Positions 1 to 11,988 are shown, numbered from the stretch's first letter. The stretch is 64,000 nucleotides of DNA from Marinobacter arenosus (GCF_019264345.1 NZ_JAHVAO010000001.1:186001-250000); one strand, 5' to 3'. Program-made: numbers and translations. Notes: generated from the sequence alone by a model not told the origin.

Positions 1-805
1 CATCGCCGTAGAACTGATCCACGAGTGCCGTCACGGGTAGGGAGGCCTTGACCTTGCGGGCCTCCTCCAGGCAAATGCCGAGATCCTTGCGCATCCAGTC
101 AACGGCGAAGCCATGGTCGAACTCACCGTTGATCATGGTGCCCGAGCGGTTTTCCATCTGCCAGGATTGGGCCGCGCCTTTCGAGATCACATCCACGACT
201 TTGGCAACGTCCAGTTGGGCTTGCTCGGCAAAATGCAGGGCTTCCGAAAGGCCTTGAACGAGGCCGGCAATGGCTATCTGATTGACCATTTTGGTTTTCT
301 GGCCGCTGCCGGCAGGACCGAGCAGATTAACAGCGCGGGCGTAATGATCCATCAGTGGCCGGGCTTTGGCAAAGTCGGATTCCGAGCCGCCGCACATGAC
401 GGTCAGCTTGCCATTCTCCGCTCCCTGCTGTCCCCCTGACACCGGCGCGTCAATGAATCCCTGATTTCTGCCAGCTGCGCCAGCGGCCAGTCGTTCTGCA
501 ATACCCGCCGATGCTGTCGTGTGATCGACTAGGATGGCGCCCTCCGGGGCGTTGCTGATGATGCCCTCGTCGCCTTCAAAGACTTCGATCAGGTCCTTGT
601 CTGCGCCGACACAGGTCATGACAAAGTCTGCGTCTTTCACCGCCTCGGCAATCGACTTGCAGGCCTCACCAGGGTAATCCTTGGCCCATTGCTCAGCCTT
701 GGCGTGTGTCCGATTCCATACTCTGACGTTAATCCCGGCGTTCGCCAGGTGTCCGGCCATCGGGTAACCCATAACCCCGAGGCCAATAAAAGTTGCCGTA
801 GTCAT
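1..805 (-). CDS. Beta-hydroxyacid dehydrogenase (3-hydroxyisobutyrate / tartronate-semialdehyde reductase family), 3' end missing
   Basis: NAD(P)-dependent oxidoreductase of small 3-hydroxy acids. The start is the ATG at 803-805, preceded by GGAGCGG. The N-terminus has the Rossmann motif GLGVMG (residues 8-13). The substrate loop reads DAPVSGG and the catalytic segment GQKTKMVNQ contains the invariant lysine. About 268 residues are visible of the usual 290 or so, so the C-terminal tail lies beyond the left edge. The family is certain. Which substrate (3-hydroxyisobutyrate, tartronate semialdehyde, succinic semialdehyde) cannot be read from the sequence. It is transcribed in the same direction as gltA but lies beyond the gltA terminator, so it is probably a separate unit. 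Confidence 0.9.
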   Translation of the reverse strand, partial: MTTATFIGLGVMGYPMAGHLANAGINVRVWNRTHAKAEQWAKDYPGEACKSIAEAVKDADFVMTCVGADKDLIEVFEGDEGIISNAPEGAILVDHTTASAGIAERLAAGAAGRNQGFIDAPVSGGQQGAENGKLTVMCGGSESDFAKARPLMDHYARAVNLLGPAGSGQKTKMVNQIAIAGLVQGLSEALHFAEQAQLDVAKVVDVISKGAAQSWQMENRSGTMINGEFDHGFAVDWMRKDLGICLEEARKVKASLPVTALVDQFYGD

Positions 806-900
806 AGTCCGCTCCTGAAGTCGTGATTCGGTTCTTGTGATCAGAAGTTATCACAGTCGCGTTGTCTGCTTTGGTAGAACTTTAGTGTAGGGGATGGCAC

Positions 901-932
901 AAAAAAAAGGCCGCTGATTTCAGCGGCCTTTT
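901..932 (-). terminator. Rho-independent terminator of gltA
   Basis: A perfect 10-bp inverted repeat (GGCCGCTGAT / ATCAGCGGCC, 909-928) sits 30 bases beyond the gltA stop. On the minus strand it is followed by a run of eight T. It is the normal end of the gltA transcript. Confidence 0.9.
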
Positions 933-961
933 CCGATTGCTCCAATGAGCAGGTACCGGGC

Positions 962-2236
962 TTACTTCTTCGGGTAGTCCCGAGCGTCGGACCCAGTGTA
1001 GAGCTGGCGCGGACGGCCGATACGGTAGTTGCCGCTGACCATCTCGTTCCAGTGGGAGAACCAGCCAATGGTGCGGGACAGGGCAAAAATGACGGTGAAC
1101 ATCGACGTCGGGATGCCGATCGCCTTGAGGATCAGGCCGGAATAGAAGTCTACGTTCGGGTACAGTTTGCGCTGTACGAAGTACTCGTCTTCCAGGGCGA
1201 TTTTTTCAAGGCGCTGGGCGATTTTCAGGAGCGGATCGTTTTCCAGGCCAAGCTCAGTCAGAACCTCGTGCGCAGTTTCGGCCATGACCTTCGCGCGCGG
1301 GTCGAAATTCTTGTAAACCCTGTGGCCGAAGCCCATCAGGCGGAACGGGTCGTCCTTGTCCTTGGCTTTGGCGATGAACTTCTCGATGTTTGATTCGTCG
1401 CCGATCTCCGCGAGCATGTCCAGAACGGCTTCGTTTGCGCCACCGTGCGCGGGGCCCCAGAGTGCTGCAATGCCGGATGCAATGCAGGCGTACGGATTGG
1501 CGCCGGTAGAGCCTGCCAGGCGGACCGTTGACGTCGAGGCGTTCTGCTCGTGGTCAGCGTGAAGGATAAAGATCTTGTCCATGGCTTTGGCCAGGACCGG
1601 GTTAGGCTTATATTCCTCGCAGGGAACGCCAAACATCATCTGAAGGAAGTTTTCAGAGTAAGACAGGTCGTTCCGCGGATACATGAACGGCTGGCCAATG
1701 CTGTATTTGTAACACCACGCAGCGATGGTCGGCATCTTCGCAATCAGGCGATGCGCAGTGATGTCCCGCTGGTGCTCGCTGGTGACGTCCATCTGATCGT
1801 GATAGAAGGCAGACAGGGCGCCGACCACGCCGCACATGATCGCCATCGGATGGGCGTCGCGACGGAAACCGTGGAAGAAGTTCCGCATCTGGTCATGCAG
1901 CATGGTGTGGTTCTTGATGGTGTCGTGGAACCGCTTGTTTTCTTCCGCCGTCGGCAGTTCGCCCTTCAGCAGCAGGTAGCAGACTTCGAGGTAGTCCGAA
2001 TGCTCTGCAAGCTGTTCAATGGGGTAGCCCCGGTGCAGGAGAACGCCGTTTGCACCATCGATGTAAGTAATGGCAGATTCGCAGGCTGCAGTGGATACGA
2101 ACCCTGGGTCATAAGTAAAAACGCCTTCCTGGACCAGGCCTCGTACGTCGATAACGTCAGGGCCGACGGTGCCGGAATATACAGGTAACTCAATGGACTT
2201 ATCACCCACCGAGAGCGTGGCTTTCCTGTCGGTCAT
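962..2236 (-). CDS. gltA: Citrate synthase, type II
   Basis: Condenses acetyl-CoA with oxaloacetate to citrate, the entry step of the TCA cycle, in the cytoplasm. The 424-residue length and the N-terminal beta-rich extension ([13 protein letters not shown]) fit the hexameric, NADH-regulated type II enzyme of Gram-negative bacteria. The active-site region [14 protein letters not shown] and the histidine region [11 protein letters not shown] are both intact. The ATG at 2236 follows a clear AGGAGAG ribosome site. The gene is divergent from sdhCDAB, as in many gammaproteobacteria, and has its own promoter and terminator. Confidence 0.98.
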   Translation of the reverse strand: MTDRKATLSVGDKSIELPVYSGTVGPDVIDVRGLVQEGVFTYDPGFVSTAACESAITYIDGANGVLLHRGYPIEQLAEHSDYLEVCYLLLKGELPTAEENKRFHDTIKNHTMLHDQMRNFFHGFRRDAHPMAIMCGVVGALSAFYHDQMDVTSEHQRDITAHRLIAKMPTIAAWCYKYSIGQPFMYPRNDLSYSENFLQMMFGVPCEEYKPNPVLAKAMDKIFILHADHEQNASTSTVRLAGSTGANPYACIASGIAALWGPAHGGANEAVLDMLAEIGDESNIEKFIAKAKDKDDPFRLMGFGHRVYKNFDPRAKVMAETAHEVLTELGLENDPLLKIAQRLEKIALEDEYFVQRKLYPNVDFYSGLILKAIGIPTSMFTVIFALSRTIGWFSHWNEMVSGNYRIGRPRQLYTGSDARDYPKK

Positions 2237-2322
2237 GGTGCTCTCCTATATGTCAGCTTGTCAGCTTTATCTGCATTTATAGATGCGCTAGAAGGCGCGT
2301 ATTATCGCAAAACTGGCGGCAA

Positions 2323-2350
2323 AATATAGGGCGTTGGCTTTTTTTGTCAA
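2323..2350 (-). promoter_or_regulatory. Sigma70-type promoter for gltA
   Basis: Read on the minus strand: TTGACA, a 16-bp spacer, then TATATT. The -35 is a perfect consensus and the -10 matches at five of six positions. It lies about 87 bases upstream of the gltA start. Predicted by eye only. Confidence 0.65.
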
Positions 2351-2476
2351 TGGAAGAGTCCGGAAAAGGCAGTTTTTGGCAGTGCCTGTAAATCAGTGAT
2401 ATCCCGAATAACCGCCGAGCCAAGGGCGAATAGCTTTTGTCAATAGTCCATATAGCTGCGTTAAGCCCCTGAATTC

Positions 2477-2492
2477 CGTGGTTCGAGCCACG
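2477..2492. promoter_or_regulatory. Inverted repeat in the gltA-sdhC intergenic region, possible operator
   Basis: CGTGG-N6-CCACG forms a 5-bp-arm palindrome ending eight bases upstream of the predicted sdhC -35 box. The divergent gltA/sdhC gap is 476 bases (2237-2712). It holds this repeat, the two promoters described here and no convincing gene. The position would suit a regulator of the TCA operons, but no regulator is identified. Confidence 0.3.
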
Positions 2493-2500
2493 TTGCGCGT

Positions 2501-2529
2501 TTGTAATTGCCGGGGGTACTCCTTATAAT
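2501..2529 (+). promoter_or_regulatory. Sigma70-type promoter for the sdh-suc operon
   Basis: TTGTAA, 17-bp spacer, then a perfect TATAAT. Transcription would start near 2536, leaving a leader of about 177 bases before sdhC. Predicted by eye only. Confidence 0.6.
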
Positions 2530-2712
2530 CCGTAGCCCGGAATCGGGGTTATGCCTTGCTCTAGCGCCACTGGCTGCCGGCATTCAAGGGTATGATCCGT
2601 CCTCCTGAGCCAATCGTGTGCCGGTCTCGTATCAGCACGCTGATCCTTACATACCAACTATCCGCAGCCGGTCGACCGGTATCGTGGAATCAAGAGAGAG
2701 TGTGAGAGCGCT

Positions 2713-3087
2713 GTGAATAGCAAACGACCAGTAAATCTCGATCTCGGCAAGTTTCATTTTCCGCTGCCAGCCATTACGTCCATCCTGCATCGCATCAGCG
2801 GCATCATCATTTTCGTTGGTGTTGCGTTCATGCTGTACGGACTTCAGCTTTCCCTGTCCGGGGAAGCCGGCTTCAGTCGTGTCAATGAACTGCTGGACAG
2901 CTTCCTTGCCAAGCTGATTATCTGGGGCATCTTGTCTGCTCTGCTGTACCACCTGGTTGCAGGTATCAAGCACCTGCTCATGGATATGGGCATCGGTGAA
3001 GAGCTGGAAAGCGGTCGCCTCGCCGCGAAGATCACGATTGTGGTTTCCGTCATTCTCATCGTTCTGGCAGGAGTCTGGGTATGGTAA
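2713..3087 (+). CDS. sdhC: Succinate dehydrogenase cytochrome b556 subunit
   Basis: Membrane anchor of complex II. With SdhD it binds heme b and ubiquinone and holds SdhAB at the inner membrane. The 124 residues contain three hydrophobic helices. The family motif HRISG (around residue 29) and the heme-ligand region LLYHLVAGIKHLLMD are present. The start is a GTG at 2713 after a GAGAGCG stretch. The gene overlaps sdhD by seven bases, so the two are translationally coupled. Confidence 0.95.
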   Translation: MNSKRPVNLDLGKFHFPLPAITSILHRISGIIIFVGVAFMLYGLQLSLSGEAGFSRVNELLDSFLAKLIIWGILSALLYHLVAGIKHLLMDMGIGEELESGRLAAKITIVVSVILIVLAGVWVW

Positions 3088-3425
3088 ACAGCGTCACGAA
3101 TCTGGGTCGCAGCGGCGTATTTGATTGGCTGATCCAGCGGGTAACCGCCTACGTACTTGCTTTGTATACAATTTTTTTACTCGGGTTCATGGTGACTTCC
3201 GATGTCAATTATGAGTCCTGGTCAGCTCTGTTCGGTCAGACCTGGTTCCGTATCTTTACCCTGATGGCGCTGCTGTCTATTGGTGCGCATGCCTGGGTGG
3301 GCCTTTGGACCGTAACAACGGACTACATCAAGGCCATGGGTCCCAGGTTTATCGTGCAGGCGGCATGCGGTTTGACCATGTTCGTCTATGTCGTCTGGGG
3401 TATTCAGATTCTTTGGGGGCTTTAA
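3081..3425 (+). CDS. sdhD: Succinate dehydrogenase membrane anchor subunit
   Basis: Second membrane anchor of complex II, 114 residues with three hydrophobic helices. The heme/quinone region is GAHAWVGLWTVTTDYIK, with the conserved H, W and DY residues. It starts inside the sdhC coding region and is followed by sdhA after a three-base gap. Confidence 0.95.
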   Translation: MVNSVTNLGRSGVFDWLIQRVTAYVLALYTIFLLGFMVTSDVNYESWSALFGQTWFRIFTLMALLSIGAHAWVGLWTVTTDYIKAMGPRFIVQAACGLTMFVYVVWGIQILWGL

Positions 3426-3428
3426 TCG

Positions 3429-5201
3429 ATGGCTAACATCAAGACCATGTCTTATGACGCGATTGTTATCGGTGGTGGCGGTGCCGGTATGCGTGCCGCC
3501 CTGCAGTTGACCGAATCCGGCGTCAACACTGCTTGTATTACAAAGGTTTTTCCGACTCGTTCCCATACCGTGTCTGCGCAGGGTGGTATCACCTGTGCGA
3601 TCGCCAGTGCGGATCCGAACGACGACTGGCGCTGGCACATGTACGACACCGTCAAGGGGTCTGATTACATTGGCGACCAGGATGCGATCGAGTATATGTG
3701 TTCGGTCGGCCCTCAGGCCGTCTTCGAGCTCGAGCACATGGGGCTGCCATTCTCCCGGACGGAGCAGGGGCGCATCTATCAGCGGCCTTTCGGCGGGCAG
3801 TCCAAGGGGCCGGATAATCCGACCCAGGCAGCCCGGACCTGTGCTGCAGCCGACCGGACTGGTCACGCGTTGCTCCATACCCTCTATCAGGCAAACCTCA
3901 AGGGCGGCACAACCTTCCTGAACGAGTGGTATGCGGTCGATCTGGTCAAGAACGGCAAGGACGAAGTCGTTGGCGTTGTGGCGATTGAAATTGAAACCGG
4001 TGAGGTTGCCTATATCAAGTGTAAGGCTACCGTGCTGGCAACCGGCGGTGCTGGCCGTATTTATGCCTCCACCACCAATGCCCTGATCAATACGGGTGAC
4101 GGCATCGGAATGGCCCTTCGGGCCGGTTTCCCGATGCAGGACATGGAGATGTGGCAGTTCCATCCCACTGGTATCCATGGCGCCGGTACACTGGTAACAG
4201 AGGGCTGCCGGGGTGAGGGTGGATACCTGATCAACTCCGAGGGCGAGCGCTTCATGGAGCGGTACGCTCCGAACGCCAAGGATCTGGCCGGTCGGGATGT
4301 TGTGGCCCGGTCCATGGTTATCGAGATCCTGGAAGGTCGCGGTTGCGGTCCTGACAAGGATCACGTCCTGTTGAAGCTGGATCACCTTGGCGAGGAGACT
4401 CTGAACCTGCGTTTGCCGGGTATCTGCGAGCTGTCTCGCACCTTCGCTCACGTGGACCCGGTGAAAGAGCCGATTCCGGTGGTTCCGACCTGCCACTACA
4501 TGATGGGCGGTATTCCAACCAACGTGGGTGGCCAGGCGCTGACCCAGGACGAGAATGGAAATGACAAGCCGATTCCGGGGCTGTTTGCCTGTGGTGAGGC
4601 GGCCTGTGTGTCTGTGCATGGCGCCAACCGTCTTGGTGGTAACTCACTGCTCGACCTGGTGGTATTCGGCCGTGCGGCGGGTCTGCACATCGAAGAGCAG
4701 CTGCGAGGCGGATTTGAAGTCGATGATGCAAGTGAAGAGGACATCAAGCGTGCGATGGCGCGTCTGGATCGTCTGAACAGCGCTTCCGAGGGCGAGAGCG
4801 TGGCCGAGGTCCGTAAGGATCTTCAGAACTGCATGCAGCTGTACTTCGGTGTATTCCGGGACGGTGATAGCATGGAAGAAGGCCTCAAAAAGCTGGAAGC
4901 CATTGGTGAGCGTGTTCGCAACACCAGGCTGGCTGACACCAGTAGTGCGTTCAACACAGCGCGCATCGAGGCCCTCGAACTGGACAACCTCTATGAAGTC
5001 GCCCTGGCGACCGCCATTTCCGCATACGAGCGCAAGGAAAGCCGAGGTGCGCACGCCCGTAACGACTTCACTGAGCGTGATGACGAAAACTGGCTGAAGC
5101 ACTCTCTTTATTTCCCGCTGGACAAACGTGTTGGCAAGCGTGATGTGAACTTCGCGCCCAAAACCGTCGAGACCTTCCAGCCGAAGATCCGGACTTACTA
5201 A
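3429..5201 (+). CDS. sdhA: Succinate dehydrogenase flavoprotein subunit
   Basis: Oxidises succinate to fumarate and passes electrons to FAD. The N-terminal dinucleotide fold is [10 protein letters not shown] (residues 16-25). The histidine that binds FAD covalently is in [10 protein letters not shown] (around residue 46). Substrate-site residues are seen in FHPTGI and in [18 protein letters not shown]. The length of 590 residues is normal. It is third in sdhCDAB, 14 bases from sdhB. Confidence 0.98.
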   Translation: MANIKTMSYDAIVIGGGGAGMRAALQLTESGVNTACITKVFPTRSHTVSAQGGITCAIASADPNDDWRWHMYDTVKGSDYIGDQDAIEYMCSVGPQAVFELEHMGLPFSRTEQGRIYQRPFGGQSKGPDNPTQAARTCAAADRTGHALLHTLYQANLKGGTTFLNEWYAVDLVKNGKDEVVGVVAIEIETGEVAYIKCKATVLATGGAGRIYASTTNALINTGDGIGMALRAGFPMQDMEMWQFHPTGIHGAGTLVTEGCRGEGGYLINSEGERFMERYAPNAKDLAGRDVVARSMVIEILEGRGCGPDKDHVLLKLDHLGEETLNLRLPGICELSRTFAHVDPVKEPIPVVPTCHYMMGGIPTNVGGQALTQDENGNDKPIPGLFACGEAACVSVHGANRLGGNSLLDLVVFGRAAGLHIEEQLRGGFEVDDASEEDIKRAMARLDRLNSASEGESVAEVRKDLQNCMQLYFGVFRDGDSMEEGLKKLEAIGERVRNTRLADTSSAFNTARIEALELDNLYEVALATAISAYERKESRGAHARNDFTERDDENWLKHSLYFPLDKRVGKRDVNFAPKTVETFQPKIRTY

Positions 5202-5215
5202 GGGGGACGCAGACA

Positions 5216-5920
5216 ATGTTGGTAAGCCTTTATCGTTATAACCCGGAAACGGATAACGCCCCTTACATGCAGGACGTGGACGTTGAGCTTCCGGCGGGTA
5301 AGGACCTGATGGTTCTGGACGTTCTGAACCTGATGAAGGAAAAGGATCCGTCCGTTGCCTATCGTCGCTCCTGCCGAGAAGGTGTTTGTGGCTCTGATGG
5401 CATGAACATGAACGGCAAGAACGGTCTGGCCTGTATCACTCCGGTGTCGCAGGTGGTCAAGGGAAACAAGCTGGTTCTGCGCCCGCTGCCAGGTCTGCCG
5501 GTTATCCGGGATCTGGTGGTGGATATGAGCCTGTTCTACCAGCAGTATGAGAAAGTCATGCCTTACCTGGTGAACAACAAGCCAGCGCCGGCGATCGAGC
5601 GCCTGCAATCACCGGAAGATCGGGAGAAGCTGGACGGCCTGTACGAGTGCATTCTCTGTGCCTGCTGCTCCACGTCCTGCCCGTCATTCTGGTGGAATCC
5701 AGACAAGTTCATCGGCCCTGCGGGCCTGCTGCAGGCCTACCGTTTCCTCGCTGACAGCCGGGATACCGCCCAGGCTGAGCGTCTTGCAAATCTGGATGAT
5801 CCTTTCAGCGTCTTCCGCTGCAGGGGGATCATGAATTGCGTTAGCGTTTGTCCGAAAGGCCTGAACCCCACAAGGGCAATCGGCCATATCCGCAATCTCC
5901 TGCTGCAACGGGCTACATAA
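5216..5920 (+). CDS. sdhB: Succinate dehydrogenase iron-sulfur subunit
   Basis: Carries electrons from FAD to ubiquinone through three clusters. The [2Fe-2S] ligands are in SCREGVCGSDGMNMNGKNGLAC. The [4Fe-4S] and [3Fe-4S] ligands are in CILCACCSTSCP and CRGIMNCVSVCPKGLNP. All cysteines are intact and the length of 234 residues is typical. It closes the sdh block. A 312-base gap with a strong hairpin follows before sucA. Confidence 0.98.
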   Translation: MLVSLYRYNPETDNAPYMQDVDVELPAGKDLMVLDVLNLMKEKDPSVAYRRSCREGVCGSDGMNMNGKNGLACITPVSQVVKGNKLVLRPLPGLPVIRDLVVDMSLFYQQYEKVMPYLVNNKPAPAIERLQSPEDREKLDGLYECILCACCSTSCPSFWWNPDKFIGPAGLLQAYRFLADSRDTAQAERLANLDDPFSVFRCRGIMNCVSVCPKGLNPTRAIGHIRNLLLQRAT

Positions 5921-5972
5921 ACAGCAGGTTTCTGCGAAGACGCTATACTGTTCTGACCAGGTTAGGCACCCC

Positions 5973-6000
5973 GAAGGCCCTGCAACGGCGCAGGGCCTTC
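5973..6000. other. Perfect 10-bp hairpin between sdhB and sucA, no T-tract
   Basis: GAAGGCCCTG, 8-base loop, CAGGGCCTTC. No T-run follows, so it is not a standard terminator. It is the only structured element I see in the 312-base sdhB-sucA gap (5921-6232), which holds no gene. It may be an RNA-processing or stability element separating sdhCDAB from sucAB-lpdA. Confidence 0.6.
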
Positions 6001-6232
6001 AACCAAAGGCTTATATTCAAAAGTCTTACCCGGGTGCACACTACGCATGCCGTGACGGGAGCTTAAAAGGTTGTCGCATGGTTTGCTGAGTATAAACACC
6101 ACCGGGGAATGGAAAACATCCACGTCGGGTGTGGTGGCCAAAGTCGATCCCGTAAAAACCCGTATTGACTGAGATTTACCCCTGGCCGACCATATCGGGC
6201 TCCCCGCACCAGCCCAAGGTGAGCTATTCAAA

Positions 6233-9070
6233 ATGCACGAAAGCATCATGGAGCAGTTATGGCAGACTTCCCACCTTCAAGGTGGAAATCTGGCCTATGT
6301 TGAACAGCTTTTTGAAACCTACCTGACAGACCCCAATGCCGTCCCCGAAGAGTGGCGGAGCTATTTCGACAAGCTCCCCAGTGTTGACGGCTATCACGGC
6401 CGTGACGTTGCCCACTCTTCCATCCGCGAACAGTTCGAACATATCTCCCGTAATCAGCGTTTCCTGGCCAGTGGTGGTGTTCCCGCCAGTGCGACCACTG
6501 ATGCCGACAAAAAGCAGATTCGTGTTCTTCAGCTGATCAACGCATACCGTTTCCGTGGTCACCAGGAAGCCAAGCTGGACCCGCTGGGTGTCTGGCAGCG
6601 TCCGCAGGTAGAAGATCTGGACCCCGCTTTTCACGAACTTTCCGATTCGGACAACGATCTTGAGTTCCAGACCGGGTCCCTGAATTTCGGCTCCGAGACG
6701 ATGAAGCTCGGCGACATTGTCGACGGTCTGCGCCGCACCTATTGCGAGAGCATTGGTGCCGAGTACATGCACGTTGTCGACACCCGGATTAAACGGTGGT
6801 TTCAGCAACGGATGGAGCCAGTTCGGTCCCGTCCGGACTACGAGGCAAAAACCCGCAAGCACATTCTGGAGCGTCTGACCGCTGCAGAGGGACTGGAGAA
6901 ATATCTTGGGTCCCGTTATCCGGGCGTCAAGCGCTTTGGTCTCGAGGGTGGTGAGAGCCTGATTCCCTGCCTGGATGAGCTGATTCAGCGAGCGGGCTCC
7001 TATGGAGCTAAAGAAATCGTCCTGGGCATGGCTCACCGTGGTCGCCTCAACGTCCTGGTAAACACCCTGGGCAAAAACCCCAAGGAACTGTTTGACGAAT
7101 TCGAGGGCAAGAAGCTGGCCGATTCCGGCTCCGGTGACGTGAAATATCACCAGGGCTTCTCCTCCAACGTGATGACTCCGGGTGGCGAAGTGCACCTGGC
7201 AATGGCTTTCAACCCGTCACACCTCGAAATCGTGTCGCCCGTGGTCGAAGGGTCGGTTCGCGCCCGCCAGACCCGGCGTAATGACACCGATGGTACCCAG
7301 GTGGTGCCCATCATCATGCACGGTGACGCCGCATTCGCCGGGCAGGGCGTGGTGATGGAAACCTTCCAGATGTCCCAGACCCGGGGCTACGGTGTTGGCG
7401 GTACGATCCATATCGTTATCAATAACCAGGTTGGCTTTACCACCAGCAAGCAGGAAGACGCGCGCTCCACCGAGTACTGTACCGACGTCGCGAAGATGGT
7501 CCAGGCGCCAATCCTGCACGTGAACGCGGACGATCCGGAAGCGGTCATGTTCGCCACTCAGATGGCGATGGACTACCGCAACGAATTCAAGAACGATGTG
7601 GTGATTGACCTCGTGTGCTACCGCCGACGCGGCCACAACGAGGCGGATGAGCCGGCAGCGACCCAGCCGGTCATGTACGAAAAGATTCGCAAGCTCAAAA
7701 CCACCCGAAATCTCTACGCTGACCAACTGATTGCCGCCGGTGTCATCACCGAGGAAGAAGGCAAGCAGATGGAGAACGATTACCGTGACGCGCTGGACGA
7801 CGGCGAGCACGTGGTCAAATCGCTGGTCAAGGAGCCGAACAAGGAGCTCTATGTTGACTGGACACCTTACCTGGGACACGAATGGACGGCGAAGTGCAAG
7901 TCCAGCGTTTCCCTGAAAACGATCCAGAGGCTCGGCAAGAAGCTGACCTCCGTTCCGGAAGGGTTCAGCATTCAGCGGCAGGTCTCCAAGATCGTCTCTG
8001 ATCGCGAGAAGATGACGGCTGGCGCATTGCCGATCAACTGGGGCTACGGCGAGGTGATGGCCTACGCCACCCTGCTGGACGAAGGGCACCCGATCCGGAT
8101 TACCGGTCAGGATGTGGGCCGGGGCACGTTCTCGCATCGTCATGCGGTGTTGCACAACCAGAAAGGTGGTTCGACACACATTGCGCTGGAAGAACTGTCT
8201 GAGAACCAGCCGAAGTTCGAGATCTACGACTCGCTGTTGTCTGAAGAAGCGGTCATGGCCTTTGAGTATGGCTATGCCACCACGGCTCCGAGCGGACTCA
8301 TTGTCTGGGAAGCCCAGTTCGGCGATTTCGCCAACGGCGCTCAGGTTGTGATCGATCAGTTCCTGACCAGTGGCGAGCATAAGTGGGGCCGCCTTTGCGG
8401 CTTGACCCTGCTGTTGCCGCACGGCTACGAAGGGCAGGGACCGGAGCACAGTTCGGCCCGACTGGAGCGTTTCCTGCAGTTGTGCGCCGAGCACAACATC
8501 CAGGTGTGCGTACCCACGACGCCGTCGCAGGTGTTCCATATGCTGCGTCGTCAGGTAAAGCGCCCGCTGCGCAAGCCACTGGTGGCGATCACTCCGAAGA
8601 GTCTGCTGCGTCACAAAGAGGCGACGTCCGATCTTGAGGACCTGACATCGGGCACCTTCCAGACGGTACTGCCGGAGAAGGAGCCTTCCGATCCCAAGAA
8701 GGTTACGCGCCTGATCATGTGCAGTGGCAAGGTGTACTTCGACCTGCTGGAGAAGAAGAAAACGGATGAGCGAGAGGATGTGGCCATTCTACGCATCGAG
8801 CAACTGTATCCGTTCCCCGGGGACGATCTGGACGCACTCATCGGCCAGTACACCAAGCTCAAAAATGTGGTGTGGTGCCAGGAAGAGCCCATGAACCAGG
8901 GTGCCTGGTATCCAAGCCAGCATCACATGAGAAATGCGCTTCAGCGCCTGAATCCAAAACTGTACCTCCAGTATGCCGGTCGCGATGCCTCGGCTGCTCC
9001 GGCTTGTGGACACATGTCTGTTCACATTGAAGAGCAGAAGAAGCTGGTAAACGACGCGTTTGAAATCTGA
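6233..9070 (+). CDS. sucA: 2-oxoglutarate dehydrogenase E1 component
   Basis: Thiamine-diphosphate-dependent decarboxylase that starts conversion of 2-oxoglutarate to succinyl-CoA. The 945 residues begin with the E2-binding helix (LWQTSHLQGGNLAYVEQLFETY). They continue with GMAHRGRLNVL, the ThDP/Mg region HGDAAFAGQG, and the transketolase-like domain containing GQDVGRGTFSHRHAVLH. The start follows AAGGTGAG with nine bases of spacing. It forms a block with sucB and lpdA. Confidence 0.98.
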   Translation: MHESIMEQLWQTSHLQGGNLAYVEQLFETYLTDPNAVPEEWRSYFDKLPSVDGYHGRDVAHSSIREQFEHISRNQRFLASGGVPASATTDADKKQIRVLQLINAYRFRGHQEAKLDPLGVWQRPQVEDLDPAFHELSDSDNDLEFQTGSLNFGSETMKLGDIVDGLRRTYCESIGAEYMHVVDTRIKRWFQQRMEPVRSRPDYEAKTRKHILERLTAAEGLEKYLGSRYPGVKRFGLEGGESLIPCLDELIQRAGSYGAKEIVLGMAHRGRLNVLVNTLGKNPKELFDEFEGKKLADSGSGDVKYHQGFSSNVMTPGGEVHLAMAFNPSHLEIVSPVVEGSVRARQTRRNDTDGTQVVPIIMHGDAAFAGQGVVMETFQMSQTRGYGVGGTIHIVINNQVGFTTSKQEDARSTEYCTDVAKMVQAPILHVNADDPEAVMFATQMAMDYRNEFKNDVVIDLVCYRRRGHNEADEPAATQPVMYEKIRKLKTTRNLYADQLIAAGVITEEEGKQMENDYRDALDDGEHVVKSLVKEPNKELYVDWTPYLGHEWTAKCKSSVSLKTIQRLGKKLTSVPEGFSIQRQVSKIVSDREKMTAGALPINWGYGEVMAYATLLDEGHPIRITGQDVGRGTFSHRHAVLHNQKGGSTHIALEELSENQPKFEIYDSLLSEEAVMAFEYGYATTAPSGLIVWEAQFGDFANGAQVVIDQFLTSGEHKWGRLCGLTLLLPHGYEGQGPEHSSARLERFLQLCAEHNIQVCVPTTPSQVFHMLRRQVKRPLRKPLVAITPKSLLRHKEATSDLEDLTSGTFQTVLPEKEPSDPKKVTRLIMCSGKVYFDLLEKKKTDEREDVAILRIEQLYPFPGDDLDALIGQYTKLKNVVWCQEEPMNQGAWYPSQHHMRNALQRLNPKLYLQYAGRDASAAPACGHMSVHIEEQKKLVNDAFEI

Positions 9071-9095
9071 CGAGCTACCGAACTAAGGATCCGTA

Positions 9096-10316
9096 ATGTC
9101 AACTGAGATTAAAGCCCCCGTTTTCCCGGAGTCGGTCGCAGAAGGTACCGTTGCGACCTGGCACAAGCAGCCGGGCGAAGCCTGTTCACGTGATGAACTG
9201 ATTGTCGATATTGAAACCGATAAGGTTGTACTGGAAGTTGTTGCCCCGGCAGACGGCGTGATCGAGGAGATCGTCAAGGGCGAAGGCGATACAGTCGAGA
9301 GCGGTGAAGTCATCGGCAAATTCAAGGAAGGGGCTGCAGGTGAGTCCAAGCCTGCCGAGAGCAAAAAGGAAGAAGCACCAGCCGCCGAAGCCCCGAAGGC
9401 GGAAGCCGCGGCCTCTGGTGATGCGATTCTGAGCCCGGCAGCACGCAAGCTTGCCGAGGAAAACAACATCGATCCCAATGCCATCAAGGGTACTGGGAAA
9501 GATGGTCGGGTCACCAAGGAAGACGTGCAGAACCACGTTGAGAACAAATCCTCGGGCGGTGCTGCCGCGCCACAACCGGCTGCGCAAATGCCGGAAGTAA
9601 ACGTGGCTGCAGGTGAGCGTCCCGAGAAGCGCGTCCCGATGACGCGTCTGCGTGCCAGCATCGCCAAGCGTCTGGTGAATGCCCAGCAGAGCGCCGCCAT
9701 GCTGACCACCTTTAACGAGGTGAACATGGCGCCCATTATGGAGCTGCGCAAGCAGTACAAGGAAAGCTTCGAAAAACGCCATGGCATCAAGCTCGGCTTT
9801 ATGTCGTTCTTTACCAAGGCAGCGACTGAAGCTCTGAAGCGTTTCCCGGCCGTTAACGCGTCCATCGACGGCAACGACATGGTCTATCACGGGTACCAGG
9901 ACATCGGTGTTGCAGTATCGACGGACCGCGGACTGGTTGTGCCGGTTCTCCGCGACTCCGACGCCATGGGACTCGCAGATATCGAGAAGAAGATTGTTGA
10001 GTACGGCACCAAGGCGAAAGAGGGCAAGCTGGGCATCGAGGAGATGACCGGCGGGACCTTCACGATCACCAACGGTGGTATTTTTGGCTCCTTGATTTCA
10101 ACGCCGATCCTGAATCCGCCGCAGACGGCGATTCTGGGTATGCACAAGATCCAGGAGCGCCCGATGGCGGTCAATGGCAAGGTGGAAATTCTGCCGATGA
10201 TGTATCTGGCGCTGTCCTATGACCACCGGATGATCGACGGTAAGGAAGCGGTGCAGTTCCTTGTGGCTATCAAGGAAATGCTTGAGGACCCGGCGCGTAT
10301 TCTGCTGGACGTCTGA
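9096..10316 (+). CDS. sucB: Dihydrolipoyllysine succinyltransferase, E2 of 2-oxoglutarate dehydrogenase
   Basis: Transfers the succinyl group to CoA. One N-terminal lipoyl domain has the modified lysine in [11 protein letters not shown] (around residue 43). An alanine/proline/glutamate linker follows, then the peripheral-subunit-binding domain ([15 protein letters not shown]) and the catalytic domain ending in [15 protein letters not shown]. 406 residues, 25 bases after sucA. Confidence 0.97.
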   Translation: MSTEIKAPVFPESVAEGTVATWHKQPGEACSRDELIVDIETDKVVLEVVAPADGVIEEIVKGEGDTVESGEVIGKFKEGAAGESKPAESKKEEAPAAEAPKAEAAASGDAILSPAARKLAEENNIDPNAIKGTGKDGRVTKEDVQNHVENKSSGGAAAPQPAAQMPEVNVAAGERPEKRVPMTRLRASIAKRLVNAQQSAAMLTTFNEVNMAPIMELRKQYKESFEKRHGIKLGFMSFFTKAATEALKRFPAVNASIDGNDMVYHGYQDIGVAVSTDRGLVVPVLRDSDAMGLADIEKKIVEYGTKAKEGKLGIEEMTGGTFTITNGGIFGSLISTPILNPPQTAILGMHKIQERPMAVNGKVEILPMMYLALSYDHRMIDGKEAVQFLVAIKEMLEDPARILLDV

Positions 10317-10321
10317 GCTGA

Positions 10322-11794
<1,473 letters not shown>

Positions 11795-11810
11795 CGCAAG
11801 CCAGGAAGCA

Positions 11811-11832
11811 GGGGCGCCAATGACGGCGCCCC
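11811..11832. other. Perfect 8-bp GC hairpin between lpdA and sucC, no T-tract
   Basis: GGGGCGCC, 6-base loop, GGCGCCCC, 16 bases after lpdA. No T-run follows. It resembles the sdhB-sucA hairpin in position and type and may set relative mRNA levels of the TCA blocks. Confidence 0.6.
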
Positions 11833-11988
11833 ACTGCCATAAAACGGCTGGCTTCCGGTTGCGCTCAGGGTGGGTTGAGGTGATCCCCGGCCCGCCAAAC
11901 CGAATTCGCAAGAGCAGCGCCCGACAGGGTGTTGCGCGGGTTCATTTCCGTACGTGGTTATCCTCCATCAATAAGCGGGACATTAACT

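Noticed and set aside
3222..4619. 465-codon open frame on the minus strand
   Set aside because: It lies wholly opposite sdhD/sdhA, has no family features and is an antisense shadow of a GC-rich gene.
7217..8614. 465-codon open frame on the minus strand
   Set aside because: Antisense shadow of sucA; no ribosome site or recognisable motif.
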